Source of the DNA: Chloroflexota bacterium
Lineage (GTDB): Bacteria; Chloroflexota; Limnocylindria; Limnocylindrales; CSP1-4
NCBI GenBank assembly: GCA_016191395.1
Contig: JACPOS010000011.1
Coordinates: forward strand, 1 to 45,019
Direction: 5' to 3'
Length of the DNA: 45,019 nucleotides
Below are positions 1-8,409 of this stretch, in pieces. The notes under the pieces were generated by a model. That model ran no database searches and was not told the DNA's origin. It worked only from the letters and a program-made list of their open reading frames with translations. The stretch's first letter is position 1. Every line of letters begins with the position of its first letter. Position numbers and translations under genes: made by a program.

Positions 1-43
1 CGCCCGCGCGGTGTCCGTCGAGCGTTGGGGTGACAATGCATCC

Positions 44-105
44 GAGGAGCCCTCCCAGGTCGGTTGGTGGTCAGCACACGCAACCTACTCGGTGACGGGC
101 TCCTC
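44..105. other. Inverted-repeat hairpin downstream of the diguanylate cyclase gene
   Basis: A perfect 9-bp inverted repeat (GAGGAGCCC at 44-52, GGGCTCCTC at 97-105) encloses a second 5-bp pair (GGTTG at 62-66, CAACC at 81-85). It lies 50 bp beyond the stop codon of the minus-strand GGDEF gene and could terminate that transcript or one arriving from outside the window. There is no clear U-tract on either strand, so it is not a classical intrinsic terminator. Nothing else was recognised in bases 1-154. Confidence 0.4.
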
Positions 106-154
106 AGCTGTCACCAACGTCTTGGGAGAACAGAGCTAGGCCGGGCAACCCGCC

Positions 155-2212
155 CTACGCGGCCACGACCTGATTTCGACCGCCGTGCTTGGCCATGGCC
201 AGCGCCACGTCGGCACGCTCGAGAAGCTGGCTGCCCTCCACCTCCCAAGCCTCCAGGGTCGCGCAGCCGGCTGAGACCGTGGTGCGAACGGGCTCGCCCC
301 CAGCGGTCTGTGTCCGGAGCTTGGCGAAGGCGGTCCGGACATCCTCCGCGATCTGCATCGCGTCCTCGCGGCTCGCGTTCTCCAGGATGACCACGAACTC
401 CTCGCCGCCGTACCGGGCGACGAGATCGCTGGCGCGGGCGCGCGCGTGAAGTGTGTCGGCGAACAGGCGCAGCACCCGGTCCCCCACCTGGTGGCCGTAC
501 CGCTTGTTCACCTGGCCGAAATGGTCGAGGTCGAACAGGATCGCGGAGCGCAGCTGGCGCCGCTCCGCCGGCACGCGGCGGCGGACGGCGTCCTCGCGCT
601 CCAGCTCCGCGTCGAAGTGGCGGCGGTTGCGAAGGCCCGTGAGCGGATCCGTGATCGCCGCGTCCTGTGTCCTCTGGTGAAGGCGCGCGTTCGCGAGGGC
701 GAGCCCCACCTTGCCGGCCAGGAGGCCGGCAACCTCGCGTTCCTGCGCCGTGAACCTGCGACCGAGGTCGCCTCGAAGCCACGTGACCACCCCGACCACC
801 TGGTCCCCGATCACCATCGGCGCCGCCATCGCGGCGAGCGTGTCGGGCAGGTGCACGCCCGCGACGGCCTTCGGGAATTTGCCCCGTTCGAGCCGGTCGA
901 TCACCACCACGGTGCGCGAGGTCATCGCCTGCCCGCTGACCCCCTCGCCCGGGTTGACCGACTTGCCGACCACCGCGTGGTCGCCGCCCGCGATCGCATT
1001 GATCACGTACTCCCCCGAGGCATCGTCACGGTTGACCAGCACCACGGAATCCGCGGGGATCACGGTCGCGGCACCGCTCGCGACCTCGTCGTCCATGGTC
1101 GCCGGGTCCAGGCTGGAGCCGAGCGAGGTCGCAAAGGTCGTGAGCCGGTCCAGCAGCGCGGCGCGCTCGGTGAGCTTCTGCCGCTCTCGACCCAGGGCGA
1201 GCGCCGCCGCAAGGCGGTCGCCGACGATCTGCATGATCCCGAAGTCGTCCTCGTCGAGCCGGTGATCACCGCTTGTCTCCACGTTGAGGACGCCGAACAG
1301 CTCCCCGTCCGTCTCCAGCGGAATGCCGATCTCGCTGACCACGTCCGGATCCGCGGACAGGAACGCCGGGTCCTTGCGGGCATCCGGGAGGAAGACCGGC
1401 CGCCGCGTTCGCACGAGGCGCCCGACCACCCCCTGGTCCACGGCGATGGTCTCGATCGGGAATCGGTAGTTGCGATGCGCTCCCAGGCGCAGCACGGATC
1501 CATCCCAGAGGTACACGGATGGGTAGCGGTAGCCGAACGTCCCCTCGAGCACGCCCATCACCCGGTCGAGTGTCGTCTGCGTCGGCCCCTCGCGCGCGAG
1601 GAGGCTGCCGACGGACTCGACCGCGGCCAGCTCGCGAGCCCGCCGGTGTGCGCGCAGGTTTGCGCGCCGCAACCGGTCGCCGGACCGCTCCAGGTTGGCG
1701 ACGACGCGACGGCTGCCGTACCCGACGGCGAGCGCCGCCATCGCGACGGCGAAGACCGATTGCCGCGCGGCTACGTCGAGACCGGGAAGCGCCAGCGGCA
1801 CGAGCATCAGGGCGAGACCGGCAACCGCGACGAGGATGCCGCCGCGCCCGCCGCTCGCTGCCGCGAGGGCGACGACGGGAATGGCGAGGGCACTGAGCGG
1901 CCACGTTCCGCTCGGGTCAACCCACACGTTCGCCATGGCGATGAACGCCAGGCACAGGGCCAGGCGGGCGGTGGTCAGCCAGTGCGGTGTGGATCGGAGG
2001 GTCGTCAGCCAGAGCTGGGCGCCGACGAAGACGATGGGTGCAAACAGACCCATCGGCCGATGCGGGCTCTCGGCGATGCCCTCGACGACGAAGATCGGGA
2101 TCGCGATCGCGATCGCGAGGAGGAGCTGGGTGTCGCCGCGAACCCGGATCCCGAGGCGCGTCGACATCCAGCCGAACGCGTCTGGTCCGCCGGATGATGC
2201 CGGCGGCTCCAT
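155..2212 (-). CDS. Membrane GAF-GAF-GGDEF diguanylate cyclase
   Basis: Predicted to make cyclic di-GMP from two GTP at the inner face of the membrane. From an ATG at 2212 the protein has 685 residues. Hydrophobic segments fill roughly residues 25-170, two GAF sensor domains follow (about 200-340 and 360-505), and a GGDEF domain ends the protein. The active-site loop reads GGEEF at 602-606, the active form of the signature. RASD at 593-596, five residues before it, matches the RxxD inhibitory c-di-GMP site, so product feedback is likely. The reading frame extends to a TTG at 2254, but neither start has a convincing ribosome-binding site. The GAF ligand cannot be read from sequence. The gene lies 190 bp downstream of tRNA-Gly on the same strand. 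Confidence 0.9.
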   Translation of the reverse strand: MEPPASSGGPDAFGWMSTRLGIRVRGDTQLLLAIAIAIPIFVVEGIAESPHRPMGLFAPIVFVGAQLWLTTLRSTPHWLTTARLALCLAFIAMANVWVDPSGTWPLSALAIPVVALAAASGGRGGILVAVAGLALMLVPLALPGLDVAARQSVFAVAMAALAVGYGSRRVVANLERSGDRLRRANLRAHRRARELAAVESVGSLLAREGPTQTTLDRVMGVLEGTFGYRYPSVYLWDGSVLRLGAHRNYRFPIETIAVDQGVVGRLVRTRRPVFLPDARKDPAFLSADPDVVSEIGIPLETDGELFGVLNVETSGDHRLDEDDFGIMQIVGDRLAAALALGRERQKLTERAALLDRLTTFATSLGSSLDPATMDDEVASGAATVIPADSVVLVNRDDASGEYVINAIAGGDHAVVGKSVNPGEGVSGQAMTSRTVVVIDRLERGKFPKAVAGVHLPDTLAAMAAPMVIGDQVVGVVTWLRGDLGRRFTAQEREVAGLLAGKVGLALANARLHQRTQDAAITDPLTGLRNRRHFDAELEREDAVRRRVPAERRQLRSAILFDLDHFGQVNKRYGHQVGDRVLRLFADTLHARARASDLVARYGGEEFVVILENASREDAMQIAEDVRTAFAKLRTQTAGGEPVRTTVSAGCATLEAWEVEGSQLLERADVALAMAKHGGRNQVVAA

Positions 2213-2401
2213 CGATCCGGGTTGGGCTGCGGTTGGCGTTCGGACGGGGTCCAACGGTGCTTTCGGTGCTCAGGGCGCGGCTGGGCCCGGCCAGGACGGC
2301 TGGGCATGCGGATGCTCCATTCGTGGTGCACCGAGCCACCATCCCCCGTCGGTACCACGGCCCCCGGTCGTCAGTTCCCCGGGATCGTCAACGGGAGGGA
2401 T

Positions 2402-2477
2402 TGGAGCGGGCGGCGGGATTCGAACCCGCGACAGCGTGCTTGGAAGGCACGAACTCTAGCCACTGAGTTACGCCCGC
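2402..2477 (-). tRNA. tRNA-Gly (anticodon TCC)
   Basis: The minus strand folds as a 76-nt cloverleaf. The acceptor stem is GCGGGCG (2471-2477) paired with CGCCCGC (2406-2412), followed by discriminator T and an encoded CCA (2402-2404). The anticodon arm is CGTGC-CTTCCAA-GCACG, giving anticodon TCC for glycine GGA codons. The T arm carries the usual GGTTCGAATCC. Its first base follows directly on the stop codon of the upstream HNH-like gene, so it is either processed from that mRNA or has a promoter inside that gene. Confidence 0.97.
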
Positions 2478-3110
2478 TTAGGCGGACTGCCTCGACCGAC
2501 GTTCGAACGTCCGCAGGCGATGACAGTTCACGCAGACGATATCGCACTTGGCCGCCTCGGCCAGGATCCGCTCGATGCTCGCCCGTCCGATCATGCGCGT
2601 CACGCCACTGACCTTTGAGGACGGATCACGGTGGTCGAAATCCATCGCACATTGCGAGAATCTGCCGCCGCAGTCGGTGCAAGGGACCGAGCGCAACCGC
2701 TCAAGCAGGTCGGCGTGGTATCGCCAGCGCCAACGTTTGTCGACGGTCTGCGGCAACTCGGAGGGGAGGCGCGCCTCGAGTCGGACTCTGTGCTGGCGCC
2801 GGGTCCGCAGCCGGTGGCAGTTCGCGCAGACGACGTCGCACTTTGCTGTCTCGACAAGCAGCTGCTCTCGGCTCTTCAGGGCTGCTGCGGCGGCGGAGAG
2901 CCTGAACGACTTCTCGCTCGGGTCCCGATGGTCGAAGTCCATCTTGTGCGGCGCGAAGCGCCCGCCGCAATCGGCACATGGCACGTCACGAAGCTCGCGC
3001 AGGAAGGCCGTCGTGGCAGCCTGGCGCCGCGTCACCCGCTCGATCTCGCGCGCGCGGTTGGCCGCGTAGTAGGCGACGTTGTTGGCCCGCTGATCCCGTT
3101 CGGCGCGCAT
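2478..3110 (-). CDS. Tandem HNH-endonuclease-like zinc protein
   Basis: This 210-residue protein holds two copies of one module. Copy 1 has C45 and C48, DFDHRDP at 58-64, and C95/C98-H99. Copy 2 has C144 and C147, DFDHRDP at 157-163, and C193/C196-H197. The copies are offset by 98-99 residues. The layout CxxC...DxDHRDP...CxxCH resembles small HNH nuclease-like proteins that bind structural zinc between CxxC pairs, with DH as the candidate catalytic residues. Nuclease activity is inferred from the family and not shown here; a nucleic-acid-binding role without cleavage is possible. The N-terminal 40 residues are rich in Arg and Ala and probably helical. The gene sits immediately upstream of tRNA-Gly on the same strand with no spacer. 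Confidence 0.8.
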   Translation of the reverse strand: MRAERDQRANNVAYYAANRAREIERVTRRQAATTAFLRELRDVPCADCGGRFAPHKMDFDHRDPSEKSFRLSAAAAALKSREQLLVETAKCDVVCANCHRLRTRRQHRVRLEARLPSELPQTVDKRWRWRYHADLLERLRSVPCTDCGGRFSQCAMDFDHRDPSSKVSGVTRMIGRASIERILAEAAKCDIVCVNCHRLRTFERRSRQSA

Positions 3111-3214
3111 GCGCCAGTTTAGAACATCCGTTCGATCAAATAAAGGCTCTGAGCAGAGCTGCGCAGTACGCCAGTACCGCAGCCGTTTGCCTTGGATGCC
3201 GCACCATTTGCGTG

Positions 3215-3979
3215 ATGGATCGAACGAGAGCGCTCGCGCTCGCGCTGGCTGCAGGGATGTTCACGTTCGGCTTCGCGCCGGCTGACACGGGCTACCGCCC
3301 GGACCCGACCCCGATCCTGCCGGACCTCGCGGTCCTCGCACCGTTCGACTTCACGATCGAGGTGAAGCAGGACAGGCGCCTGCTGCGCTTCTCGACGGTG
3401 CTCGTGAACGTCGGTCCGGGACCGTTCCAGCTGTTCGGCTTCGATCCGGACGGCGTGACCGGCATGGGCGAGAGCCTCCAGGTCCGGCAGCAGATCCTCC
3501 AGTCGGACGGGACGTTTCGCACGATCCCGACGACGGCGACGATGGTCTGGGCCGCCGACGGGCACGACCACTTTCACATCGCCGACCTGCAGCGAATCCA
3601 GCTCCAGAACCTGCAGTCGGAGGCGCTTCGTGCGTCCGCCAAGACCGGCTTCTGCTTCCTCGACAGCTACGTCTTCCGGTCGAAGGAGCCGTCGTACTTC
3701 GACAAGGCGAGGTTCGTCTGCAACGTCGCCCCGGACCGGACGGTGCCGATGGGCATCTCCGTCCAGTGGGGCGACGTCTACCGGCGGACGATCGCCTTCC
3801 AGTGGATCGACATCACTGGCCTGCCGGATGGGGACTACCTGATCGAGATCCTCGCGGACCCGCCGACCGACACCGGCGGCCAGCTCCAGGAGGCGGACGA
3901 GACCAACAATCGCGGCTGGGCCACCATCCGCCTGCGCGGCTCCAGGGTGCAGGTGCTCTCGAGCAGTCCGAGCCCGTAG
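3215..3979 (+). CDS. Secreted lysyl-oxidase-like copper protein
   Basis: A 254-residue protein with an N-terminal hydrophobic segment (about 5-22), probably a signal peptide. It matches the catalytic domain of the lysyl oxidase family: a His triad at H117, H119 and H121 in GHDHFH (copper site), K143 before FCFLD, and Y189 just before the block QWIDITGLPDGDY. K143 and Y189 align with the residues that form the lysyl tyrosylquinone cofactor in animal enzymes. A late ADETNN motif is also typical of the family. The expected reaction is oxidative deamination of amines or lysyl side chains outside the cell; the bacterial substrate is unknown. ATG 3215 was chosen because it precedes the signal peptide; a GTG lies one codon upstream. 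Confidence 0.82.
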   Translation: MDRTRALALALAAGMFTFGFAPADTGYRPDPTPILPDLAVLAPFDFTIEVKQDRRLLRFSTVLVNVGPGPFQLFGFDPDGVTGMGESLQVRQQILQSDGTFRTIPTTATMVWAADGHDHFHIADLQRIQLQNLQSEALRASAKTGFCFLDSYVFRSKEPSYFDKARFVCNVAPDRTVPMGISVQWGDVYRRTIAFQWIDITGLPDGDYLIEILADPPTDTGGQLQEADETNNRGWATIRLRGSRVQVLSSSPSP

Positions 3980-4029
3980 CCGAAACGACGTACGCCGGGG
4001 TGGGCGATGCGGGGTACGATGCCGGTTCG

Positions 4030-5865
4030 ATGACCGTCGTATCACCGCCCCGCAGCTGTCCGCGGTGCGAGGCCACGGTGGCGCCGGACGCCAAGTTCTG
4101 CGCCAACTGCGGCCAGGCGCTCACGCAGGCGTCCAGCAGCGACACCGCGACCCACTCGCGGCTGACCGCGACCGCGCCGGAGCCGCTCATCGCCAAGATG
4201 CTCGCCGCGAAGCTCACCGGCGAACTCAAGCCGGTCACCGCCCTGTTCGCGGATGTCGTCGGCTCCACCACGCTCGCCGAGCAGATGGACCCCGAGGACT
4301 GGACCGCGATGATCAACGAGGCGTTCGACCTGATGTCGCGCGCCGTGTTCCGCTACGAGGGGACCATCGCCCAGCTCCAGGGCGATGCGATGCTCGCGTT
4401 CTTCGGCGCGCCGGTCGCCCACGAGGACGACCCGGAGCGCGCGATCTTCGCCGCCCTCGAGATGCTGGAGTCCACGGCGGAGTACGCCCGCCAGCTGAAG
4501 TCCAGCCACGGCATCGACTTCCGGATCCGGGCCGGGATCAACAGTGGCCCGGTCATGGTCGGCAACGTCGGGTCGGACCTGCGCTACGAGTACACGGCCC
4601 TCGGTGACGCGGTGAACGTGGCGGCACGGATGCAGACGGCCGCCGAGCCGTCCACGATCGTGGTCACGGAGATGACCCGCCGCCTGACCGGCGACACCTT
4701 CGACCTTGCAGACCTTGGCGAGATCCAGGTCAAGGGCAAGGCGGAGCCCATCCACGCGTATCGCGTCCTCGGCCGGAAGGCTGCCCCGGCGCGTCGCCGC
4801 GGCCTCGAATCGGTCGGGCTGGACAGCCCGATGGTGGGGCGTGAGACCGCGCTTCGGCAGCTCTCGTCGCTCCTCGGCGTCGTGCGATCCGGGAAGGGCC
4901 GGGCGGCGTTCGTCGTCGGCGAGCCGGGCATCGGCAAGAGCCGCCTGCTCGCGGAGCTCAAGCGGATCGCCCTCGCGCCAGACGCGCCGATGACGTGGGT
5001 CGAGGGTCGCTGCGTATCCTATGGGCGGAACCTCCCGTACCACCTCCTGATCGACCTGGTTCGGTCCATCCTCGGCATCTCGTTCGCCGTGCCGGAGGCG
5101 GAGGCGCGAGCGATGCTGGATCGCGCCATCGAGCGGCTGCTCGGCGCTGACGCCGCCGAGGTCGCCGACACCGCGCCGTTGCTGGCCCACCTGCTCGGGC
5201 TGCCGGTGCGCCCGGATGAAGCGGCGCGAACGGCCGTGGAGCCTTCGGTCATGCAGGCGCGCTACGTCGCGGCGACCCATCGCGTGCTCCGGAGCCTCGC
5301 GGCGGAGCGCCCCGTCGTGATCGTCTGCGAGGACATTCATTGGGCGGACCCGGCATCGATCGCCGTCGCGACCCAGGTGATGCCCCTCGCCTCGCAGCTG
5401 CCGATCCTGTTCGTGGCGGCGCTGCGGCGAGAGACGGATTCCGCCGGCTGGGCGCTGCTTCAGCAGGCGCGGGCGCTGTTCGGTGTCGACCTGACCGAGG
5501 TGGAGCTGGAGCCGCTGAGCACGGCAGACAGCCGGACGCTGGTCGCGAACCTGTTGGAGGTGGAGTCGCTGCCGGATCGCGTCCGGGACCTGATCATGGC
5601 CCGGGCGGAGGGGAACCCGTTCTTCGTAGAGGAGGTCGTGCGGATGCTGATCGAGCGGGGCGTGATCGTCGCCCAGGGCGACCGCTGGGTCGCCACGAGC
5701 GAGGTCGGCGGAGTGGAGATCCCCGAGAGCCTGCACGGCCTCCTGCTCGCCCGAATCGACCAGCTGCCCGAGGCGGCCAAGCGCAGCCTCCGCATCGCCG
5801 CCGTGATCGGCCGGCAGTTTCCGGAGCGAGTGCTGGAGCGAGTCATCCTCGAGGGCATGACATGA
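4030..5865 (+). CDS. Class III adenylate/guanylate cyclase with zinc ribbon and AAA ATPase (N-terminal part of a split gene)
   Basis: This 611-residue product starts with a zinc ribbon (C10, C13, C24, C27). A class III cyclase domain follows (about 65-240) with metal-binding D75 and D119 and the block LGDAVNVAAR containing D193, N196 and R200, so it looks catalytically intact. A STAND-like AAA domain comes next, with Walker A GEPGIGKSR near 295-305 and a Walker B region VIVCEDIHWAD near 430. The frame stops inside the helical part of the ATPase region. The next frame continues the same protein architecture, and the two are separated by a 5-bp tandem duplication (ATGAC at 5857-5866). Removing one copy restores a single frame of 1,128 residues, the usual size for cyclase-AAA-TPR proteins. 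As it stands, stop and next start overlap as ATGA, so coupled translation of two halves is possible. Confidence 0.85.
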   Translation: MTVVSPPRSCPRCEATVAPDAKFCANCGQALTQASSSDTATHSRLTATAPEPLIAKMLAAKLTGELKPVTALFADVVGSTTLAEQMDPEDWTAMINEAFDLMSRAVFRYEGTIAQLQGDAMLAFFGAPVAHEDDPERAIFAALEMLESTAEYARQLKSSHGIDFRIRAGINSGPVMVGNVGSDLRYEYTALGDAVNVAARMQTAAEPSTIVVTEMTRRLTGDTFDLADLGEIQVKGKAEPIHAYRVLGRKAAPARRRGLESVGLDSPMVGRETALRQLSSLLGVVRSGKGRAAFVVGEPGIGKSRLLAELKRIALAPDAPMTWVEGRCVSYGRNLPYHLLIDLVRSILGISFAVPEAEARAMLDRAIERLLGADAAEVADTAPLLAHLLGLPVRPDEAARTAVEPSVMQARYVAATHRVLRSLAAERPVVIVCEDIHWADPASIAVATQVMPLASQLPILFVAALRRETDSAGWALLQQARALFGVDLTEVELEPLSTADSRTLVANLLEVESLPDRVRDLIMARAEGNPFFVEEVVRMLIERGVIVAQGDRWVATSEVGGVEIPESLHGLLLARIDQLPEAAKRSLRIAAVIGRQFPERVLERVILEGMT

Positions 5866-5866
5866 C
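5857..5866 (+). repeat. 5-bp tandem duplication splitting the cyclase-AAA-TPR gene
   Basis: ATGAC occurs twice in tandem at 5857-5861 and 5862-5866. The frame upstream reads through the first copy into TGA at 5863-5865. The frame downstream opens with ATG at 5862. With one copy removed, the codons run in phase from the AAA region into the continuing helical region. A 5-bp duplication fits replication slippage better than a homopolymer sequencing error. Confidence 0.85.
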
Positions 5867-7421
5867 GGCAGACACCCAGTTGGACACGCTGGAGGCCAAG
5901 GGCCTCATCAAGGAGGTGCTCGCGCAGCCCGAGCACGAGTACCTGTTCCGCCACGCGCTCGTCCAGGATGCGGCGTACGGCTCGCTGCTGAAGCAGGAGC
6001 GGCGCGAGCTCCACGGCAGGGTCGGCGAAGCGCTGGAGGCGCTCTACCCGGAGCGAACCGGCGAGCTCGCGCCGGTGCTCGCCATGCACTTCGAGCAGGC
6101 CGGTGATGCGGAGAAGGCGACGACGTACTTCATCGCCGCCGGGGAGCACGCCCTCGGGCAGAACGCGATCCAGGAGGCATTCGGCGCGTTCGATCATGCC
6201 GCGACGCTCATGGACCGGGCATCGATGGACGCGTCCGCCAACGAACCGGCAGACCCGACGGAGGCGCGGGACCGCCAGCGCCGTCGGATCGAGGTGGAGC
6301 TGGGCCGAGCCCAGGCCGGCTACAGCTTCATGGCTGCGGACGACGCGTTCGCCAAGCTGGAGGCGATCGTCCCCGCCGCGGAGGCGCTCGGCGAGCCCGC
6401 CCTGATCACCCGCGTCCACACGTTCATCGCGCTCGGCCGGATCCAGGCGGGCGAATCCGCAGCCTCACCGCTCGTCAAACGGTCGCTCGATCGCCTCACG
6501 GAGATCGGCGACGCCGTCGGCGATCCGTCGATCCGGGCGTTGCCGATGGCCCTCGTGGGCATGGGCCAGGTCTTCTCCGGGCCGCTGGCGGACGGCGTCC
6601 GCGCACTGGAGGAGGCCGTGCCCCTGCTCGGCGACCGCATCGACTCCATCGGAGCCGCGTTCGCGCGCGGCGCCCTCGGGATCGGCTACGCGACGCAGGG
6701 CGAGTTCGCGAAGGCGGACGAGGCGGTCCGGCACGCGATCGAGACCGCCGCAAACGGGGATCTCATCGCGCAGCTGGACGCGCTGATCGCCGACTCCATG
6801 GTTCGCTCGGCCCGCGGCGACCTGGAGGGCGCGGTGCCGCTCGCGCAGCAATGCGTGGACCGCGCCGAGGAGACGGGGGCGTCCGCCTGCATCCTGGCGA
6901 GCTCCTGGATCCTGGGCGACGCATTCCACCGGCAGGGCCGCTTCGCGGAGGCCCGCGACGCGCTCAAGCGCGGCAGTGACGTCTCCGTGGTGGTCGATCG
7001 AATGGTCTGGCGGCCCACCCTCCAGGCATGGCTGCGGAGCAGCGCGCAGGCGCTCGGCGACGCGGCCGAGGGCGACGCGGACGAGGCGCTGGCGACGGCG
7101 CGATCCATCGGGAACCAGCTCGGTGAGGCGGGCATCCTCGGGAAGCGGGGGGAATCCGCGGCTGCCCGAGGCGAGTTCGACTCGGCCGTGACGGACTTCG
7201 CGGGCTCCGCGGCGATCTTCGAGGCCCAGGGGGCGCGACCGGCTCTCGCCCGGGTGCTTCGTGGCTGGGGCGAGGCCCTTCGCGCCGCCGGTCGCATGGA
7301 CGAGGCAACCCCCATCCTCCAGCGATCACTCGCGCTGTTCGAGACGCTCGATCTCAAGACGGAAGCCGCCGCCGTGCGCGCGGTGCTGACCCTCGGCGGG
7401 CTGAAGCTCGCGTACGAGTGA
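5862..7421 (+). CDS. TPR-like C-terminal half of the cyclase-AAA regulator
   Basis: A 519-residue product. It begins with the end of the STAND/AAA winged-helix region (EYLFRHALVQDAAYGSLL near 25-45, a block usually found inside single-chain AAA-TPR regulators). About 450 residues of Ala-rich helical repeats of TPR type follow, typical of ligand- or protein-sensing arms. It has no catalytic motif of its own. ATG 5862 overlaps the stop of the N-terminal half by 4 bp, so it may be translated by coupling; otherwise the locus is a recent pseudogene. The stop codon (7419-7421) abuts the stop of the convergent receiver-like gene at 7422. Confidence 0.8.
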   Translation: MTADTQLDTLEAKGLIKEVLAQPEHEYLFRHALVQDAAYGSLLKQERRELHGRVGEALEALYPERTGELAPVLAMHFEQAGDAEKATTYFIAAGEHALGQNAIQEAFGAFDHAATLMDRASMDASANEPADPTEARDRQRRRIEVELGRAQAGYSFMAADDAFAKLEAIVPAAEALGEPALITRVHTFIALGRIQAGESAASPLVKRSLDRLTEIGDAVGDPSIRALPMALVGMGQVFSGPLADGVRALEEAVPLLGDRIDSIGAAFARGALGIGYATQGEFAKADEAVRHAIETAANGDLIAQLDALIADSMVRSARGDLEGAVPLAQQCVDRAEETGASACILASSWILGDAFHRQGRFAEARDALKRGSDVSVVVDRMVWRPTLQAWLRSSAQALGDAAEGDADEALATARSIGNQLGEAGILGKRGESAAARGEFDSAVTDFAGSAAIFEAQGARPALARVLRGWGEALRAAGRMDEATPILQRSLALFETLDLKTEAAAVRAVLTLGGLKLAYE

Positions 7422-7838
7422 TCAGAGGGTGACGGAGCCGCGCTCCTCCTGAGCCGCCGACACGAGTGACGCCTCGATCGCGTCCGCCAGGCGCTGGCCA
7501 GACGGCGAGCCGACCAGCGGGGTGATCCGGTTGGTTCCCGCGATCGCGATCCAGTCCGGCTCCATGCCCGAGGCGGAAAGCACCACCGGGACGTCCGGGT
7601 GCAGGTGCCGCAGACCCTCGATCAGCGCCTGCACTCCCTCTGGCTCGCCCGTCGCCCACGCGTCGTAGACGAGCACGTCCGCCCAGGCCGCGAGCTCGCA
7701 CGGCTGGTGGGAAAGGATCGGGCACGAGGCCCCGATCGGGCCGAGGCACTCCTTGACCTCATAGCCCCGGCGCCGGAGGGAGTCCACCTCCTGGTCCGCC
7801 AGGTCGATGTCGTGATTGACGACGAGGACGCGAGTCAT
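7422..7838 (-). CDS. Receiver-like (CheY-fold) protein, probably degenerate
   Basis: A 138-residue protein that starts like a response-regulator receiver: hydrophobic strand TRVLVVNHDIDLAD with acidic residues at its end, a second strand DVLVYDAW, and a third VPVVLSAS. The canonical lysine after the third strand is not evident (the region reads NRITPLVG), and there is an unusual Cys-containing insert, ASCPILSHQPC. Phosphorylation is therefore uncertain. No output domain follows. The function is unknown; it may be a sensor or decoy for a neighbouring signalling protein. It converges on the cyclase-AAA-TPR locus with no bases between the two stop codons. Confidence 0.65.
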   Translation of the reverse strand: MTRVLVVNHDIDLADQEVDSLRRRGYEVKECLGPIGASCPILSHQPCELAAWADVLVYDAWATGEPEGVQALIEGLRHLHPDVPVVLSASGMEPDWIAIAGTNRITPLVGSPSGQRLADAIEASLVSAAQEERGSVTL

Positions 7839-7902
7839 GGCACACCTCGAATGCGCGTTGGCACAGGCCTAGTGCGACCTGCCGCGAATGGGTAGTGCCA
7901 TC

Positions 7903-7922
7903 GGTCACCCCGCTCGGTGACC
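7903..7922. terminator. Short dyad between the ACT gene and the receiver-like gene
   Basis: GGTCACC (7903-7909) and GGTGACC (7916-7922) form a perfect 7-bp stem with a 6-nt loop. It lies just past the stop of the minus-strand ACT gene and upstream of the receiver-like gene. It could act as a terminator or an operator. There is no U-tract. Confidence 0.35.
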
Positions 7923-7942
7923 AAACCGTGGCTTCGAAGGCG

Positions 7943-8332
7943 TCAGCCCTTGCGTTCGAGAATCGGCTTCGCCAGGTCAGGTCGATCCACCACGAACGCG
8001 AACATCGCCCGATCGCCCCACCGCCCGAGGAACAGGTGGCCGTGGATGTTCACGCCCGCGTCCGCCAGGGCGCGCGCGATCCGCGCCATCCCGCCCGGCC
8101 TGTCGTCCACCTCGGCGATGATCGACTCGCCCTCGACGTACGTGTAACCACCCTCGTCGAGGATCTGCTTCGTGGTCTCGTCGTCTGCCGTGGTCATGAT
8201 CACGTGGCCGCTGTTGCCGAGGCCGCCGCCGCCGATCGCCCGGAGGTCCACGCCTCGCGCGGCCAGCTCCTCGGCGAGGACCGCCATCGCGCCCGGGGTG
8301 TTCTTCAGCTGGACGACGAACTGGTTGGCCAT
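7943..8332 (-). CDS. Tandem ACT-domain protein
   Basis: This 129-residue protein consists of two ACT-type beta-alpha-beta-beta-alpha-beta modules. The first opens FVVQLKNTPGAMAVLAEELA (about 5-24) and the second IIAEVDDRPGGMARIARALA (about 71-90). Each has the Pro-Gly turn and following helix of ACT domains, which bind amino acids or other small ligands. No catalytic domain is attached, so it is probably a free-standing ligand sensor or a regulatory subunit. The partner and ligand are unknown. A second, single ACT protein lies at 41130. Confidence 0.85.
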   Translation of the reverse strand: MANQFVVQLKNTPGAMAVLAEELAARGVDLRAIGGGGLGNSGHVIMTTADDETTKQILDEGGYTYVEGESIIAEVDDRPGGMARIARALADAGVNIHGHLFLGRWGDRAMFAFVVDRPDLAKPILERKG

Positions 8333-8409
8333 CGGGATCCTCCTCGGCCGGACCGGCCGGCAGCGCTGATCCTAGCCCGAGTGGCGGCCGTCTTGGCTAG
8401 AGTGACGCA

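Noticed and set aside
446-2197. A 583-codon plus-strand frame antisense to the GGDEF gene
   Set aside because: No domain is recognisable; the minus strand encodes GAF and GGDEF domains with intact motifs.
3980-4029. Terminator between the lysyl oxidase and cyclase genes
   Set aside because: Only a weak imperfect pairing around GTAC sequences was found, and it is not better than chance in GC-rich DNA.
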